DNA from: Cytophagales bacterium
Lineage (GTDB): Bacteria; Bacteroidota; Bacteroidia; Cytophagales; Bernardetiaceae
Assembly (NCBI GenBank): GCA_004293815.1
Contig: RDZD01000010.1
Coordinates: 1 to 64,000 of the forward strand
Length of the DNA: 64,000 bases
Reading direction: 5' to 3'
The notes beneath the pieces are model-generated. The model saw only the letters and a list, made by a program, of their open reading frames with translations. It was not told where the DNA came from and did no database searches. Both the position numbers and the translations under genes were made by a program. This document shows positions 7,950-15,820 of the stretch, in pieces; the stretch's first letter is position 1, and the number at the start of each line of letters is the position of its first letter.

Positions 7950-8606
7950 ATGTATAAAACCTTGTATTGGCTGATGCTCTGTGGGCTGTTCTTGAGCTTT
8001 CAGAGTGCTTTTGCCCAAAGGCCATCCCATCCATGTAGTGCTTACAACGAAAAAATAGACTCCGCCATCGCCGTAAAATTCCCTTGGTTTGGCAATAATG
8101 CTTGGCTAGACACGTTTTATGATAGTTTGCTTGCGGCTCGAGCTGTAAGGAGTACCCCCCCCACGAGCGCGGCGGCGCGCTAAGCGGTAGCACAAGTGCT
8201 TTCAGGCTGCCTGTGGTAGGAGGAAGGGTGAATACTCTCTATCAAATTCCCGTCAGAGCCAAGATTTACCACAATGACGATGGCTCTGGAGGCTGTACCA
8301 ACGAGTATGTGGAGCAGATTATCAACCGATCCAATCGCTATTTCGCAGACAACCAAAATTTATAATTAAGCCTATGGACTTTAAGACAAGTCCAAATCCT
8401 GCGATTTGCCACATCAAGCTGCGTATTCGCAACCGCCCAATGGTCTAGATATCCGCATCAAAGACCTCTACGCCGTAGAGAAAATAGCCGTACAAAGCCA
8501 AAGCCACCGCACAAACGTAGACATCAGCAGTTTGCCGCACGGTGTGTATGTGGTCTACATTCAAAACGGCCAGCATATAGAATACCTGCGTTTGGTGGTA
8601 GAATAA
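7950..8606 (+). pseudogene. Decayed T9SS-secreted protein, three frames, middle missing
   Basis: An ATG at 7950 encodes a clear signal peptide (MYKTLYWLMLCGLFLSFQSAFAQ) and about 50 more residues. The frame is then lost at an 8-C run (8155-8162). In another frame the sequence continues as IPVRAKIYHNDDGSGGCTNE and EQIINRSNRYFADNQNL to a stop at 8363. This segment resembles the region ahead of the catalytic domain in secreted pappalysin-like metalloproteases. A third frame gives TSPNPA (from 8374), and the original frame gives LDIRIKDL and DISSLPHGVYVVYIQNG to 8606. Together these make a type IX C-terminal sorting domain. The catalytic middle is absent. This is a deletion plus frameshift relic; a sequencing error cannot explain the missing domain. 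Confidence 0.75.
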
Positions 8607-8642
8607 TCGTTTTTTTATAACATCTACTAAATTTTTGCTATG

Positions 8643-8684
8643 CCCCACTCGCTCGCCGCAGAAAGATGCGGCGGGTGGGTGGGG
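8643..8684 (+). terminator. 18-bp hairpin downstream of the T9SS relic
   Basis: CCCCACTCGCTCGCCGCA (8643-8660) pairs over its full length with 8667-8684, using three G:U pairs and the loop GAAAGA. It is far more G/C rich than its surroundings. No T tract follows. It probably marks the 3' end of the former secreted-protein gene. Confidence 0.6.
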
Positions 8685-8794
8685 GTGTTATTAAGTCTCA
8701 AGGCTAAAATATGTTTTTAGAGCGCACTTGAGAGACAATCAACAGGCATTTTTGTACGCGACCTCTATAAGGTCTTTGATATTTCACACAAAAA

Positions 8795-8827
8795 TTTTGT
8801 TTCAAAACAATATTAGCACTAATTTTG
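8795..8827 (+). promoter_or_regulatory. Bacteroidota promoter of mdh
   Basis: TTTTG (8795-8799), a 20-nt spacer and TAATTTTG (8820-8827) match the consensus with ideal spacing. The predicted leader to the ATG at 8872 is about 38 nt. Confidence 0.7.
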
Positions 8828-8871
8828 AGGCAAGCTAGTTTGATTTTTCATCAACCCCATATTGAATTCTT

Positions 8872-9813
8872 ATGAAAGTAACCGTTGTAGGTGCTGGTAA
8901 TGTAGGTGCTACGTGTGCAGACGTATTGGCTTACAAAGAAATAGCCAATGAGATAGTTCTCTTGGACATCAAAGAAGGCTGGGCAGAAGGCAAAGCCTTA
9001 GATATTTGGCAAAAAGCTCCCATAGACCTTTATGACTCTAGAACTATAGGCGTTACAAACGATTATAGTCGCACGGCAAACTCTGATATTGTGGTTATCA
9101 CATCAGGGCTGCCGCGCAAACCAGGTATGACTCGCGACGACTTGATTGCCACCAACGCCAAGATTGTAAACGGAGTAACCGAAAATGTGGTGAAACATTC
9201 GCCTAACGCCATTATTATTGTGGTGTCGAATCCCTTAGACGTAATGACCTATGCCGCACATATCACTTCTAAGCTGCCACGCACGCGCGTTATTGGCATG
9301 GCAGGCATTTTGGATACTGCCCGTTACCGTGCCTTTTTAGCAGAAGAACTCAATGTGTCGCCTAAAGATATTTCTGCCATGATTCTTGGCGGACATGGTG
9401 ACACCATGGTGCCACTGCCACGCTACACAACTGTAAGTGGTATACCTATCACAGAACTTATTTCAGCTGACAGACTGGATGCTATCGTTAAGCGTACCAT
9501 CAATGGCGGCGGCGAGTTAGTAAAGCTTATGGGAACCTCTGCTTGGTATGCACCAGGTTCGGCCTCTGCTCAGATGGTGGAAGCCATCGTGAAGGATCAA
9601 AAACGTATTTTGCCTGTATGTATTCAGCTTGATGGCGAATATGGCATTAAGAATTGCTATCTGGGCGTGCCAGCTGTTTTAGGTAAAAACGGTGTGGAGA
9701 AAATCATAGAGCTTCAACTCAACGAGTCTGAAAAAGCTCTTTTGATGACTTCTCGCAAACACGTCAACGACGTGATGGAAGCTTATGACAAAATCATGGC
9801 TGCCGCTAACTAA
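8872..9813 (+). CDS. mdh: Malate dehydrogenase (LDH-like type)
   Basis: The 313-residue protein has an N-terminal Rossmann motif GAGNVG (7-12), an acidic end to beta-2 (LLDIKEG, NAD preference), the substrate loop LPRKPGMTRDDL, the VSNPLDVMTY motif, and the catalytic His motif GGHGDTMVPL. This is the tetrameric LDH-like malate dehydrogenase common in Bacteroidota. It interconverts malate and oxaloacetate with NAD in the cytoplasm for the TCA cycle. Malate rather than lactate use is inferred from the Arg in the RKPGM loop. It is transcribed alone from its own promoter and closed by a strong hairpin at 9836-9883. Confidence 0.95.
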   Translation: MKVTVVGAGNVGATCADVLAYKEIANEIVLLDIKEGWAEGKALDIWQKAPIDLYDSRTIGVTNDYSRTANSDIVVITSGLPRKPGMTRDDLIATNAKIVNGVTENVVKHSPNAIIIVVSNPLDVMTYAAHITSKLPRTRVIGMAGILDTARYRAFLAEELNVSPKDISAMILGGHGDTMVPLPRYTTVSGIPITELISADRLDAIVKRTINGGGELVKLMGTSAWYAPGSASAQMVEAIVKDQKRILPVCIQLDGEYGIKNCYLGVPAVLGKNGVEKIIELQLNESEKALLMTSRKHVNDVMEAYDKIMAAAN

Positions 9814-9835
9814 GCTTCGTTTTTAAGTTTAAACG

Positions 9836-9883
9836 CATCAAAAAAGGTTAAATCTTCTTGCGAAGGTCTAACCTTTTTTGATG
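9836..9883. terminator. Bidirectional terminator between mdh and the 2OG oxygenase gene
   Basis: CATCAAAAAAGGTTA (9836-9850) pairs perfectly with 9869-9883 (15 bp). A second short helix, CTTC/GAAG, forms inside the loop. A and T runs flank the stem on either strand, so it can serve both convergent genes. Confidence 0.85.
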
Positions 9884-9906
9884 TTTTAATGAATGGCTCT
9901 TTTAGC

Positions 9907-10896
9907 TTATTTTTTATTAGCTAAGCCAATTTCTGCCAAGCGTTGTTGTAGAAAATCACCTGCCGTAATGCTTTCATAAAGTTTTGGATTTTGAGCATCT
10001 ATGCAGTTAGGCAAACAGGTCAAATCCATTTCAGAGCGAGGGTGCATAAAGAACGGAATAGAATACCGTGAAGAGTTCATTTTGTCGCGCGGTGGATTGA
10101 CAACGCGGTGTATGGTGGATTTCAGTTTGTTGTTGGTGTGGCGCGAAAGCATATCGCCCACGTTTACCACTACCTGTTCGGGCAAAGCCGTTACAGAAAT
10201 CCATTTGCCATCGCGACGCAGAACCTGTAATCCGTCTGCGCTGGCTCCCATCAAGAGCGTTATGAGATTGATGTCCCCGTGTGCGGCAGCGCGTACTGCG
10301 TCGGGTGCGAGCAACTCGGGTTGCGTGATGGGGTAGTAGTGGATGGGTCGCAAAATGCTGTTACCACGTTCCACACGCGAGTCAAAATAGTTTTCAGGAA
10401 GCTTCAAATAAAGCGCGATAGCACGAAGCAAATTCTTGCCAGCCTCTTCCAAAATCTTGAAAGCTTGTACTGTTACCGCCTCAAGAGCAGGCATTTCTTG
10501 AACCCAGACATTAGGCGGAAACTCAGCCAAAGCCATATCTTTCTTTACGTCGCTGTCGTCAAATTCCTGCCCCACATGAAAGAACTCTTTTAAATCTGGC
10601 ACAGGATGATCTTTGGCCTGTTCGCGCCCGTGTCCGATATAGCCGCGCTGAAAAAAAGTATCAGGACGCTCATATTGGTACTTGATATTGTCTGGAAGCG
10701 AAAAAAAGTTGATAATAGTCTTGTAGAGTTCGTCGCGTTGCGCGTCACTAAAGCCATGATTTTTGATAGCCACAAAGCCTATATTTTCGAAGGCTGCACC
10801 CAAATCCTGAACAAATTTATTTTTTTCAGCAGCACTGCCCTGAGTGAAATGTGCCAAATCAAGCGAGGGGATTTCCTCAAAAAGCATATCAGACAT
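9907..10896 (-). CDS. 2-oxoglutarate/Fe(II) oxygenase, isopenicillin N synthase family
   Basis: The 329-residue protein has an N-terminal DIOX_N-type region (NIGFVAIKNHGFSD, residues 38-51). It carries the iron ligands HGD (His206, Asp208) and His263 in STIHRVVNP. The 2-oxoglutarate-binding Arg-x-Ser is at about 277-279 (RYS). This places it in the plant-type/IPNS-like clade of non-haem iron oxygenases, which hydroxylate, desaturate or cyclise small molecules. The substrate cannot be inferred, and no biosynthetic cluster surrounds it. It is monocistronic, with a good minus-strand promoter at 10968-10999. Confidence 0.88.
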   Translation of the reverse strand: MSDMLFEEIPSLDLAHFTQGSAAEKNKFVQDLGAAFENIGFVAIKNHGFSDAQRDELYKTIINFFSLPDNIKYQYERPDTFFQRGYIGHGREQAKDHPVPDLKEFFHVGQEFDDSDVKKDMALAEFPPNVWVQEMPALEAVTVQAFKILEEAGKNLLRAIALYLKLPENYFDSRVERGNSILRPIHYYPITQPELLAPDAVRAAAHGDINLITLLMGASADGLQVLRRDGKWISVTALPEQVVVNVGDMLSRHTNNKLKSTIHRVVNPPRDKMNSSRYSIPFFMHPRSEMDLTCLPNCIDAQNPKLYESITAGDFLQQRLAEIGLANKK

Positions 10897-10967
10897 ACAC
10901 GTATAAGAGTTTTACAGATTAAAAAGACATCTTTTAATACTTTTTTGGCTATTCTATAACCAATGTT

Positions 10968-10999
10968 CAAATATAGCAGAGCGATTCTAAAAAGGCAAA
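10968..10999 (-). promoter_or_regulatory. Bacteroidota promoter of the 2OG oxygenase gene
   Basis: Read on the minus strand, TTTG (10999-10996), a 20-nt spacer and TATATTTG (10975-10968) match the consensus. The leader to the ATG at 10896 would be about 65 nt. Confidence 0.7.
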
Positions 11000-11162
11000 T
11001 AAATTTTAAAATGTGTTTTCCTTCCTCTTTTTAGATATGCAAAGCTCCTAAATTGTGTTCAAAAAAAATTCACCCTGTCGTATAAGTAAGTATAGCAGCG
11101 CATTAGAGCAATTTATCAAAATACTTTTGGTGCGTCTTAAAGATTTCTAGCAAAAAATATTT

Positions 11163-11170
11163 TAGATTTG
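11163..11170 (+). promoter_or_regulatory. -7 element (TAGATTTG) upstream of dnaN
   Basis: TAGATTTG matches TAnnTTTG and lies 31 nt before the dnaN ATG at 11201. A properly spaced TTG is not seen, so only the -7 half is supported. Confidence 0.4.
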
Positions 11171-11200
11171 TGGCTGAATAAAAATTGTAAACACTACAAC

Positions 11201-12325
11201 ATGAAATTCATTGTATCGTCCACACACTTGCTCAAGCAAGTGAACGCCCTTGTGAGCATTGTGCCCACAAATCCTGTGTTGCCTATTCTAGAAAATTTGC
11301 TTTTTGAGTTAGAAAATGGTAACTTAAAGGTTACTGCCAACGATTTGCACGTGGCAATGGTTGTGAATGTGACTGTAGAAAGCTCAGATTTTGGTTCTGT
11401 GGCTGTGCCTGCTCGCATCTTTTCAGACACCCTCAAAAATCTGCCAGAGCAGCCCATAGTGATAACGGTAGATACTGAAAACTACACGCTTTCTATTCAG
11501 TCGGATTACGGACGCTATAAGATTACTTGCGAAAATCCTGATGACTATCCTCAACTTCAGGAAGTTACCGAAACTCAAACCTCATTCCAAATCACGTCCG
11601 ATCATTTGGTATCTGCTGCTTCATACACTACTTTTGCGGTGAGTGGCGACGAAATGAAGCCTAACATGCAAGGTGTCTTTGTGCACTTTGTGAACGATAG
11701 CATCACTTTTGCAGCTACTGATAGCCATAGACTTGTGCGTTATCGCCAAAATAACAGCAGTGCAAACGGTATTACCGAAACCATGTTGATACCAGAAAAA
11801 GCACTCAGGCAGCTACAAAAAACACTTCCTTCCGATAGCACAACGGTAAACGTGAATTTTAATCAACGCAACGCGTTTTTTGAGTTTGGCAAATACACAT
11901 TGTGGTGTAGACTCATAGACGAAAAGTTTCCTGACTATGAGGTCGTTATGCCTAAGAACAATGATAAAAGAATGGTAGTGGACAGAAGTGCTATTATAGG
12001 CTCGCTCAAGCGTTTGTCTATCTATACCAACAAGACCACTAACCAAATCAGACTTTCTTGTAAGGCTAATCAGTTGGTTATCAAAGCTGAAGATATGGAT
12101 TTTTCAAACGAAGCTGATGAGGCACTGCCTTGTGAGTATAACGACGAGGAGTTCACGATTGGTTTTGGTGCCAAACTTTTATTAGAAATGCTCAATGGCT
12201 TAAATTCTGAGCGTGTTGTATTTGAATTTTCGGCTTCTAGCCGACCAGCCTTACTCATGCCAGATGAAAATAATGCAGATGAAAATGTACTGATGCTCCT
12301 AATGCCAGTTTTGATTAGCTATTAA
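11201..12325 (+). CDS. dnaN: DNA polymerase III beta subunit (sliding clamp)
   Basis: The 374-residue protein begins MKFIVSSTHLLKQVNALVSIV and contains three successive clamp domains, with the conserved VPAR, AATDSHRLVRY and FGAKLLLEML segments. It ends in the usual LLMPVLISY. It forms the ring that tethers the replicase to DNA. The frame stays open upstream to 11168, but that would add residues foreign to the family. The ATG at 11201 is therefore chosen, and it also fits the -7 element. It is not next to dnaA, recF or gyrB in this window, which is common in Bacteroidota. Confidence 0.95.
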   Translation: MKFIVSSTHLLKQVNALVSIVPTNPVLPILENLLFELENGNLKVTANDLHVAMVVNVTVESSDFGSVAVPARIFSDTLKNLPEQPIVITVDTENYTLSIQSDYGRYKITCENPDDYPQLQEVTETQTSFQITSDHLVSAASYTTFAVSGDEMKPNMQGVFVHFVNDSITFAATDSHRLVRYRQNNSSANGITETMLIPEKALRQLQKTLPSDSTTVNVNFNQRNAFFEFGKYTLWCRLIDEKFPDYEVVMPKNNDKRMVVDRSAIIGSLKRLSIYTNKTTNQIRLSCKANQLVIKAEDMDFSNEADEALPCEYNDEEFTIGFGAKLLLEMLNGLNSERVVFEFSASSRPALLMPDENNADENVLMLLMPVLISY

Positions 12326-12403
12326 AATCTTTGCCACTTTTGCATGGAGTGTTTTTTTAAGAGTACTTTTTTATAAAAAATTTCACACAACAACTATTAA
12401 AAT

Positions 12404-12437
12404 AAAAAGTGCAACCGCATCTGCAGTTGCACTTTTT
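12404..12437. terminator. Bidirectional terminator between dnaN and the lipoprotein gene
   Basis: AAAAAGTGCAAC (12404-12415) pairs perfectly with GTTGCACTTTTT (12426-12437) around a 10-nt loop. The A and T runs at the ends suit termination on both strands. Confidence 0.85.
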
Positions 12438-12464
12438 CTGTTAATCACTCTTAATGTTTGTATT

Positions 12465-13034
12465 TTAAAGCACTGAAATATCAAAGTCAGCTTCTATATC
12501 TGTTTCGCCACCTGCATTGGCAATTTGTCCATCTTTTACACCAGCAGCAGACTTGTTTGGTTCATGGCGCAAGCTAACACGAAATTTACCCTTACCAGCG
12601 CGGATAGATGTGAGGGTATTTTTTACACCGATAGGATTATTTTTAGCGTCTTTGTCTTCGTATTTAACATTCACAAGTGTTCCTATGGACGAATTTGTGA
12701 AGAAAAATTGGTGCTCCTCTCCTTTGGTAATGATTTCTGGCGTGATATCTTTAGCAGTTGTGCCAGACTCATCCAAAACCTGCAGCGTAAGATCGTAGTT
12801 AGCACCATCAGCCAAAATGATAGGATCTTGGGTTGGATTGTTGCCGCCCACGCCGTCTTTATCTGCATAGACAAAAGTTTGTTCCACGCCCGAAGCCTTG
12901 TTTTTGAAGATAAGCTTTAAGGTGGTGAGGTTCTCTTGATCGCTGCCATGATTGTGCTCATCCTTTTTGCAAGAGCCAAAGCTTATAACAACAGCCAATA
13001 AGGCAACAGGAATGATTGATTTTAACTTCAACAT
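12465..13034 (-). CDS. Lipoprotein partner of the adjacent TonB receptor
   Basis: The 189-residue product has a lipoprotein signal ending in SFGSC (Cys at about 22), followed by KKDEHNHG, a His/Asp-rich stretch that could hold a metal ion. The rest is beta-rich, without a recognised named domain. It lies 42 nt downstream of the TonB-dependent receptor on the same strand, so the two are likely one operon. Such a surface or periplasmic lipoprotein would deliver or sense the receptor's substrate. A role in zinc or another metal is inferred from the receptor type and the operator; it has not been proven. Confidence 0.65.
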   Translation of the reverse strand: MLKLKSIIPVALLAVVISFGSCKKDEHNHGSDQENLTTLKLIFKNKASGVEQTFVYADKDGVGGNNPTQDPIILADGANYDLTLQVLDESGTTAKDITPEIITKGEEHQFFFTNSSIGTLVNVKYEDKDAKNNPIGVKNTLTSIRAGKGKFRVSLRHEPNKSAAGVKDGQIANAGGETDIEADFDISVL

Positions 13035-13076
13035 GATTTTTAAAGGGTTAGGTAAAACAAAAGAAAAAGAAAGGTC

Positions 13077-15386
13077 TTAAAAAGGCACTTTTAAGCGCAA
13101 GCAAATATTTCGGCCTGTTTCATCAGCGTAGTAGCGTAAACGGTTCATATAATTTCTATAGGTAGTGTTGAGCATGTTTTGTACGCTCAGGTTAAGTTTA
13201 AACTCTTGGTGACCAACCCAAAAGAAACAGCCCAAATCGGCCTCCAGAAGCATAAAAGCGGCTGGTGGGGCAGCATAATCGCTGTTGGGTGGTACTAGAT
13301 TCTGAGCTGCCACAAGCGTTTGTTTGATTGAACCAGAGAGCATACAAAGCTTTTTTCCCTCACGCTCTTTGGTATAAGTCATCTGATGTGACAGCTGATT
13401 TGGCATAATACCTACGAGATAGTTACCTGTGCTTTGCTCTGTTACTTTCAGATAAGCACCTTGTATGCGATAGTGCCATTCATTGTGTTCTATGCCTATC
13501 TCGGCATCTACGCCACGCATGATCGCATTGGTTTGTGTGTGTGCGAAAGCGGGAAAAGCCCCTCTGATGGTTAGCACAGCAGGAAAAGTAGGTTTTAGGT
13601 ATACAAAATTTTGAATATTATTCCAAAAACAAGATACGTTGAGACTGAGCTTGCCTTTTTGCAAAGCGCAATCTAAGCTCATGTTGTGTGCCTGCTCAAC
13701 TTTTAAATTGACATCACCTTTTTCATAAGCTGCTGAGCCATGATGTACACCATCGCTAAATAGCTCATTCATAGTGGGCGGCCTCCAAGCACGGCTATAT
13801 GAAAGAGCGATGTATCCCAGCTGCTGTAAGCTTCGCTTAACGACTAGATTACCTATAGGCTTCTGATAGAATAGGTTGTATGAAAAACTGCTATCATTTT
13901 TACTTTGAAACGTTCTCACACGGCGCATATCCCAGCGCAAGCCAGCCTCTACTTCCCAGTTATCGTACACATAACGTGTACTGACAAATGCGGCGTGGTT
14001 GTACTGCCAGTAATCAGGTACTATGCTTTGGCGACCCATCGCAAAATTGTATTGAAGCCAAGATTGCAGGCCTGTCTGAAGATACCAATTCTTGTATTTT
14101 TGTGATATTTTGGGTATAAAGACAGCTTCCCATAGGTGTGTAAAAAGCTCTAAGTCTACTGAAGGACGAGCAAAAGAAGCTGGGCTGCTGCCTCTGGGAC
14201 GATGTTTATCGTATTCTTGTCTTTGGTTAAGCTGAAAAGCATAAACAGTTTCCAATTGTCCTTTTTTGAGATTTGCGCGGTTACTTAGTTTTAAAAAATG
14301 ATGTGTAACGTCTTGTCTTGGATTGTTTATTTTGTAAGAAAACTGTGCAGTATCCAAGGGCTGGAGGCGGTTGATGGCTTCTTTCAAATCAGTTAGGTTG
14401 CCAATATGTGCCGAAGACAAAATGCCTATTTGTGTATTAAATAAGCTATAAAACACTTCCGTTTGATGCTTTTTCCCTGCTTTATTCAACGCAAAAGATA
14501 TATTTTTTTCGCTTAAACCCGTGTTACCCAAAAAGTACTTTGGGGTATTCAAATTTCCGCTTCGTTTCGCTGAGCCATGTATACGCCATGAAAGCCCCTT
14601 AATTCTTGCAGAGGCTTTTTGTAACTGCAAAATAGTTGTACCCATACGGCCATTACTGGCAGCTCCTGCACTTAAAAAACCTCCCAGTCGGCTATTCTGA
14701 GGCATAGGCGGAGGGGCTACAAGGACTACACCTGCTATCGCATCGCCGCCGTAACGCAAGGCACTAGCCCCTTTCAAAACCGTAATCTTTTGAGCTTGGC
14801 TAGGGTCTATTTCAGGAGCGTGTTCGCTGCCCCATTGCTGAGCTTCGTGCCGCACACCGTAGTTCAAGATAAGTACGCGAGAGCTATGCAAGCCATGAAT
14901 CACTGGTTTTTGGATAGTTGCGCCAGTGGTGAGTGCCGTAACACCATTCATACCAGAAAGCATTTCAGCCAAAGGCTGCCCACTTTTTTTGTCTATATCA
15001 TAACCCTTAATTTGTTCAGATGCTAAAGGGAAAGTTTGTCTAAAACTGGCTTTAACTTCTACAGAGAGTTGATTTTGTGTACTGTCTGGCTTCAATACAT
15101 ACAAGATTGGGTCTTTTTGGGGCATAATCAGCTCAAAAACAGCAGTTTGATAGCCTACAGAACTCACATGTACACTATACTGACCATTGCAAAGATGGTG
15201 ATAGTGGAACTGTCCTAGAGAATCAGCCTGTAAAACCTCTTGCGTATTTGCTATAAGCATGTAAGAAAACGGCAAAGGTTCATCTTCTGTGTTACGTACC
15301 TGACCTACAAGATGGTGTTTGCAGTGCTGTGCAAACAACAAAGAAGAGCAGAACAGCCAAAACATAAGTAGAACCAAGTGTTTCAT
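13077..15386 (-). CDS. TonB-dependent outer-membrane receptor, ZnuD-like (metal uptake)
   Basis: The 769-residue protein has a signal peptide (1-19) and a carboxypeptidase-like regulatory domain (about 27-105). A plug domain follows (about 120-230) containing IQKPVIHGLHSSRVLIL and QQWGSEHAPEIDP, and then a 22-strand barrel ending in RLKVPF with the terminal Phe. The plug signature matches zinc-type receptors related to ZnuD. His-rich patches (HCKHH, FHYHH) lie near the N terminus. It imports a ligand, probably Zn(II) or a metal complex, using TonB energy. A 27-bp palindrome overlaps its promoter, which suggests Fur/Zur-type repression. The -7 box lies only 4 nt before the ATG, so the mRNA may be leaderless. 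Confidence 0.85.
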   Translation of the reverse strand: MKHLVLLMFWLFCSSLLFAQHCKHHLVGQVRNTEDEPLPFSYMLIANTQEVLQADSLGQFHYHHLCNGQYSVHVSSVGYQTAVFELIMPQKDPILYVLKPDSTQNQLSVEVKASFRQTFPLASEQIKGYDIDKKSGQPLAEMLSGMNGVTALTTGATIQKPVIHGLHSSRVLILNYGVRHEAQQWGSEHAPEIDPSQAQKITVLKGASALRYGGDAIAGVVLVAPPPMPQNSRLGGFLSAGAASNGRMGTTILQLQKASARIKGLSWRIHGSAKRSGNLNTPKYFLGNTGLSEKNISFALNKAGKKHQTEVFYSLFNTQIGILSSAHIGNLTDLKEAINRLQPLDTAQFSYKINNPRQDVTHHFLKLSNRANLKKGQLETVYAFQLNQRQEYDKHRPRGSSPASFARPSVDLELFTHLWEAVFIPKISQKYKNWYLQTGLQSWLQYNFAMGRQSIVPDYWQYNHAAFVSTRYVYDNWEVEAGLRWDMRRVRTFQSKNDSSFSYNLFYQKPIGNLVVKRSLQQLGYIALSYSRAWRPPTMNELFSDGVHHGSAAYEKGDVNLKVEQAHNMSLDCALQKGKLSLNVSCFWNNIQNFVYLKPTFPAVLTIRGAFPAFAHTQTNAIMRGVDAEIGIEHNEWHYRIQGAYLKVTEQSTGNYLVGIMPNQLSHQMTYTKEREGKKLCMLSGSIKQTLVAAQNLVPPNSDYAAPPAAFMLLEADLGCFFWVGHQEFKLNLSVQNMLNTTYRNYMNRLRYYADETGRNICLRLKVPF

Positions 15387-15390
15387 GCCG

Positions 15391-15421
15391 CAAATATAGC
15401 AGCTTGTTGTAAATAATGCAA
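15391..15421 (-). promoter_or_regulatory. Promoter of the TonB receptor operon
   Basis: On the minus strand TTG (15421-15419), a 20-nt spacer and TATATTTG (15398-15391) match the consensus exactly. The -7 box is followed by CGGC and then ATG (15386), leaving almost no 5' leader. Confidence 0.7.
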
Positions 15422-15437
15422 CATTGTTGCATTATTT
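15411..15437. promoter_or_regulatory. 27-bp palindromic operator overlapping the -33 box (Zur/Fur-like)
   Basis: AAATAATGCAAC (15411-15422) and GTTGCATTATTT (15426-15437) are perfect 12-bp inverted arms around ATT. The palindrome covers the -33 element of the TonB receptor promoter, the classic position for a repressor. Length, symmetry and context fit a Fur-superfamily metal repressor. The exact regulator is inference. Confidence 0.7.
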
Positions 15438-15620
15438 TTATTGTATAAAAGCAAGCCTGTATTCGTTGGGTAATGATTTTAACAAATGTGCTAGCTCATA
15501 AGTATTATTGTCCTCATAAAATAGCTTATTATAGAACAGTATATCTCCATGACAGAAAAGACATAACCTTTTTATTTTCTTGGACACAATTGACATATCA
15601 CATACAATGATATTTTTTTG

Positions 15621-15628
15621 TATCTTTG
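15621..15628 (+). promoter_or_regulatory. -7 element (TATCTTTG) upstream of secA
   Basis: TATCTTTG matches TAnnTTTG, but the TTG candidate at 15590-15592 is 28 nt away, outside normal spacing. It would leave a leader of about 185 nt before the secA ATG. Confidence 0.4.
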
Positions 15629-15820
15629 CGCCGCTAAAAGTTTAAATATCACGCAAAATGTCTTAGTATCTGCTTAAATCTGTCAATATGGCTGATTTTT
15701 AAGGTCTACGGCGTTTTTGTATAGACTTTGCGTTGCTTCTTTGGTTAAACGTGCTGTGCACGAAAGCATTCAAAAATTAAGTTGTTCATCTATCCCAATT
15801 TAGAAATAAATTTCAAGGCC

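Noticed and set aside
8406-8606. Separate small gene of 66 codons
   Set aside because: It starts with TTG and matches the end of a type IX sorting domain, so it is part of the decayed gene at 7950.
10279-10593. Plus-strand frame over 100 codons inside the 2OG oxygenase gene
   Set aside because: It is antisense to a clear enzyme with all metal ligands, so it is a shadow.
12525-12920. 131-codon plus-strand frame opposite the lipoprotein gene
   Set aside because: Shadow of the minus-strand lipoprotein, whose lipobox and operon position support the minus strand.
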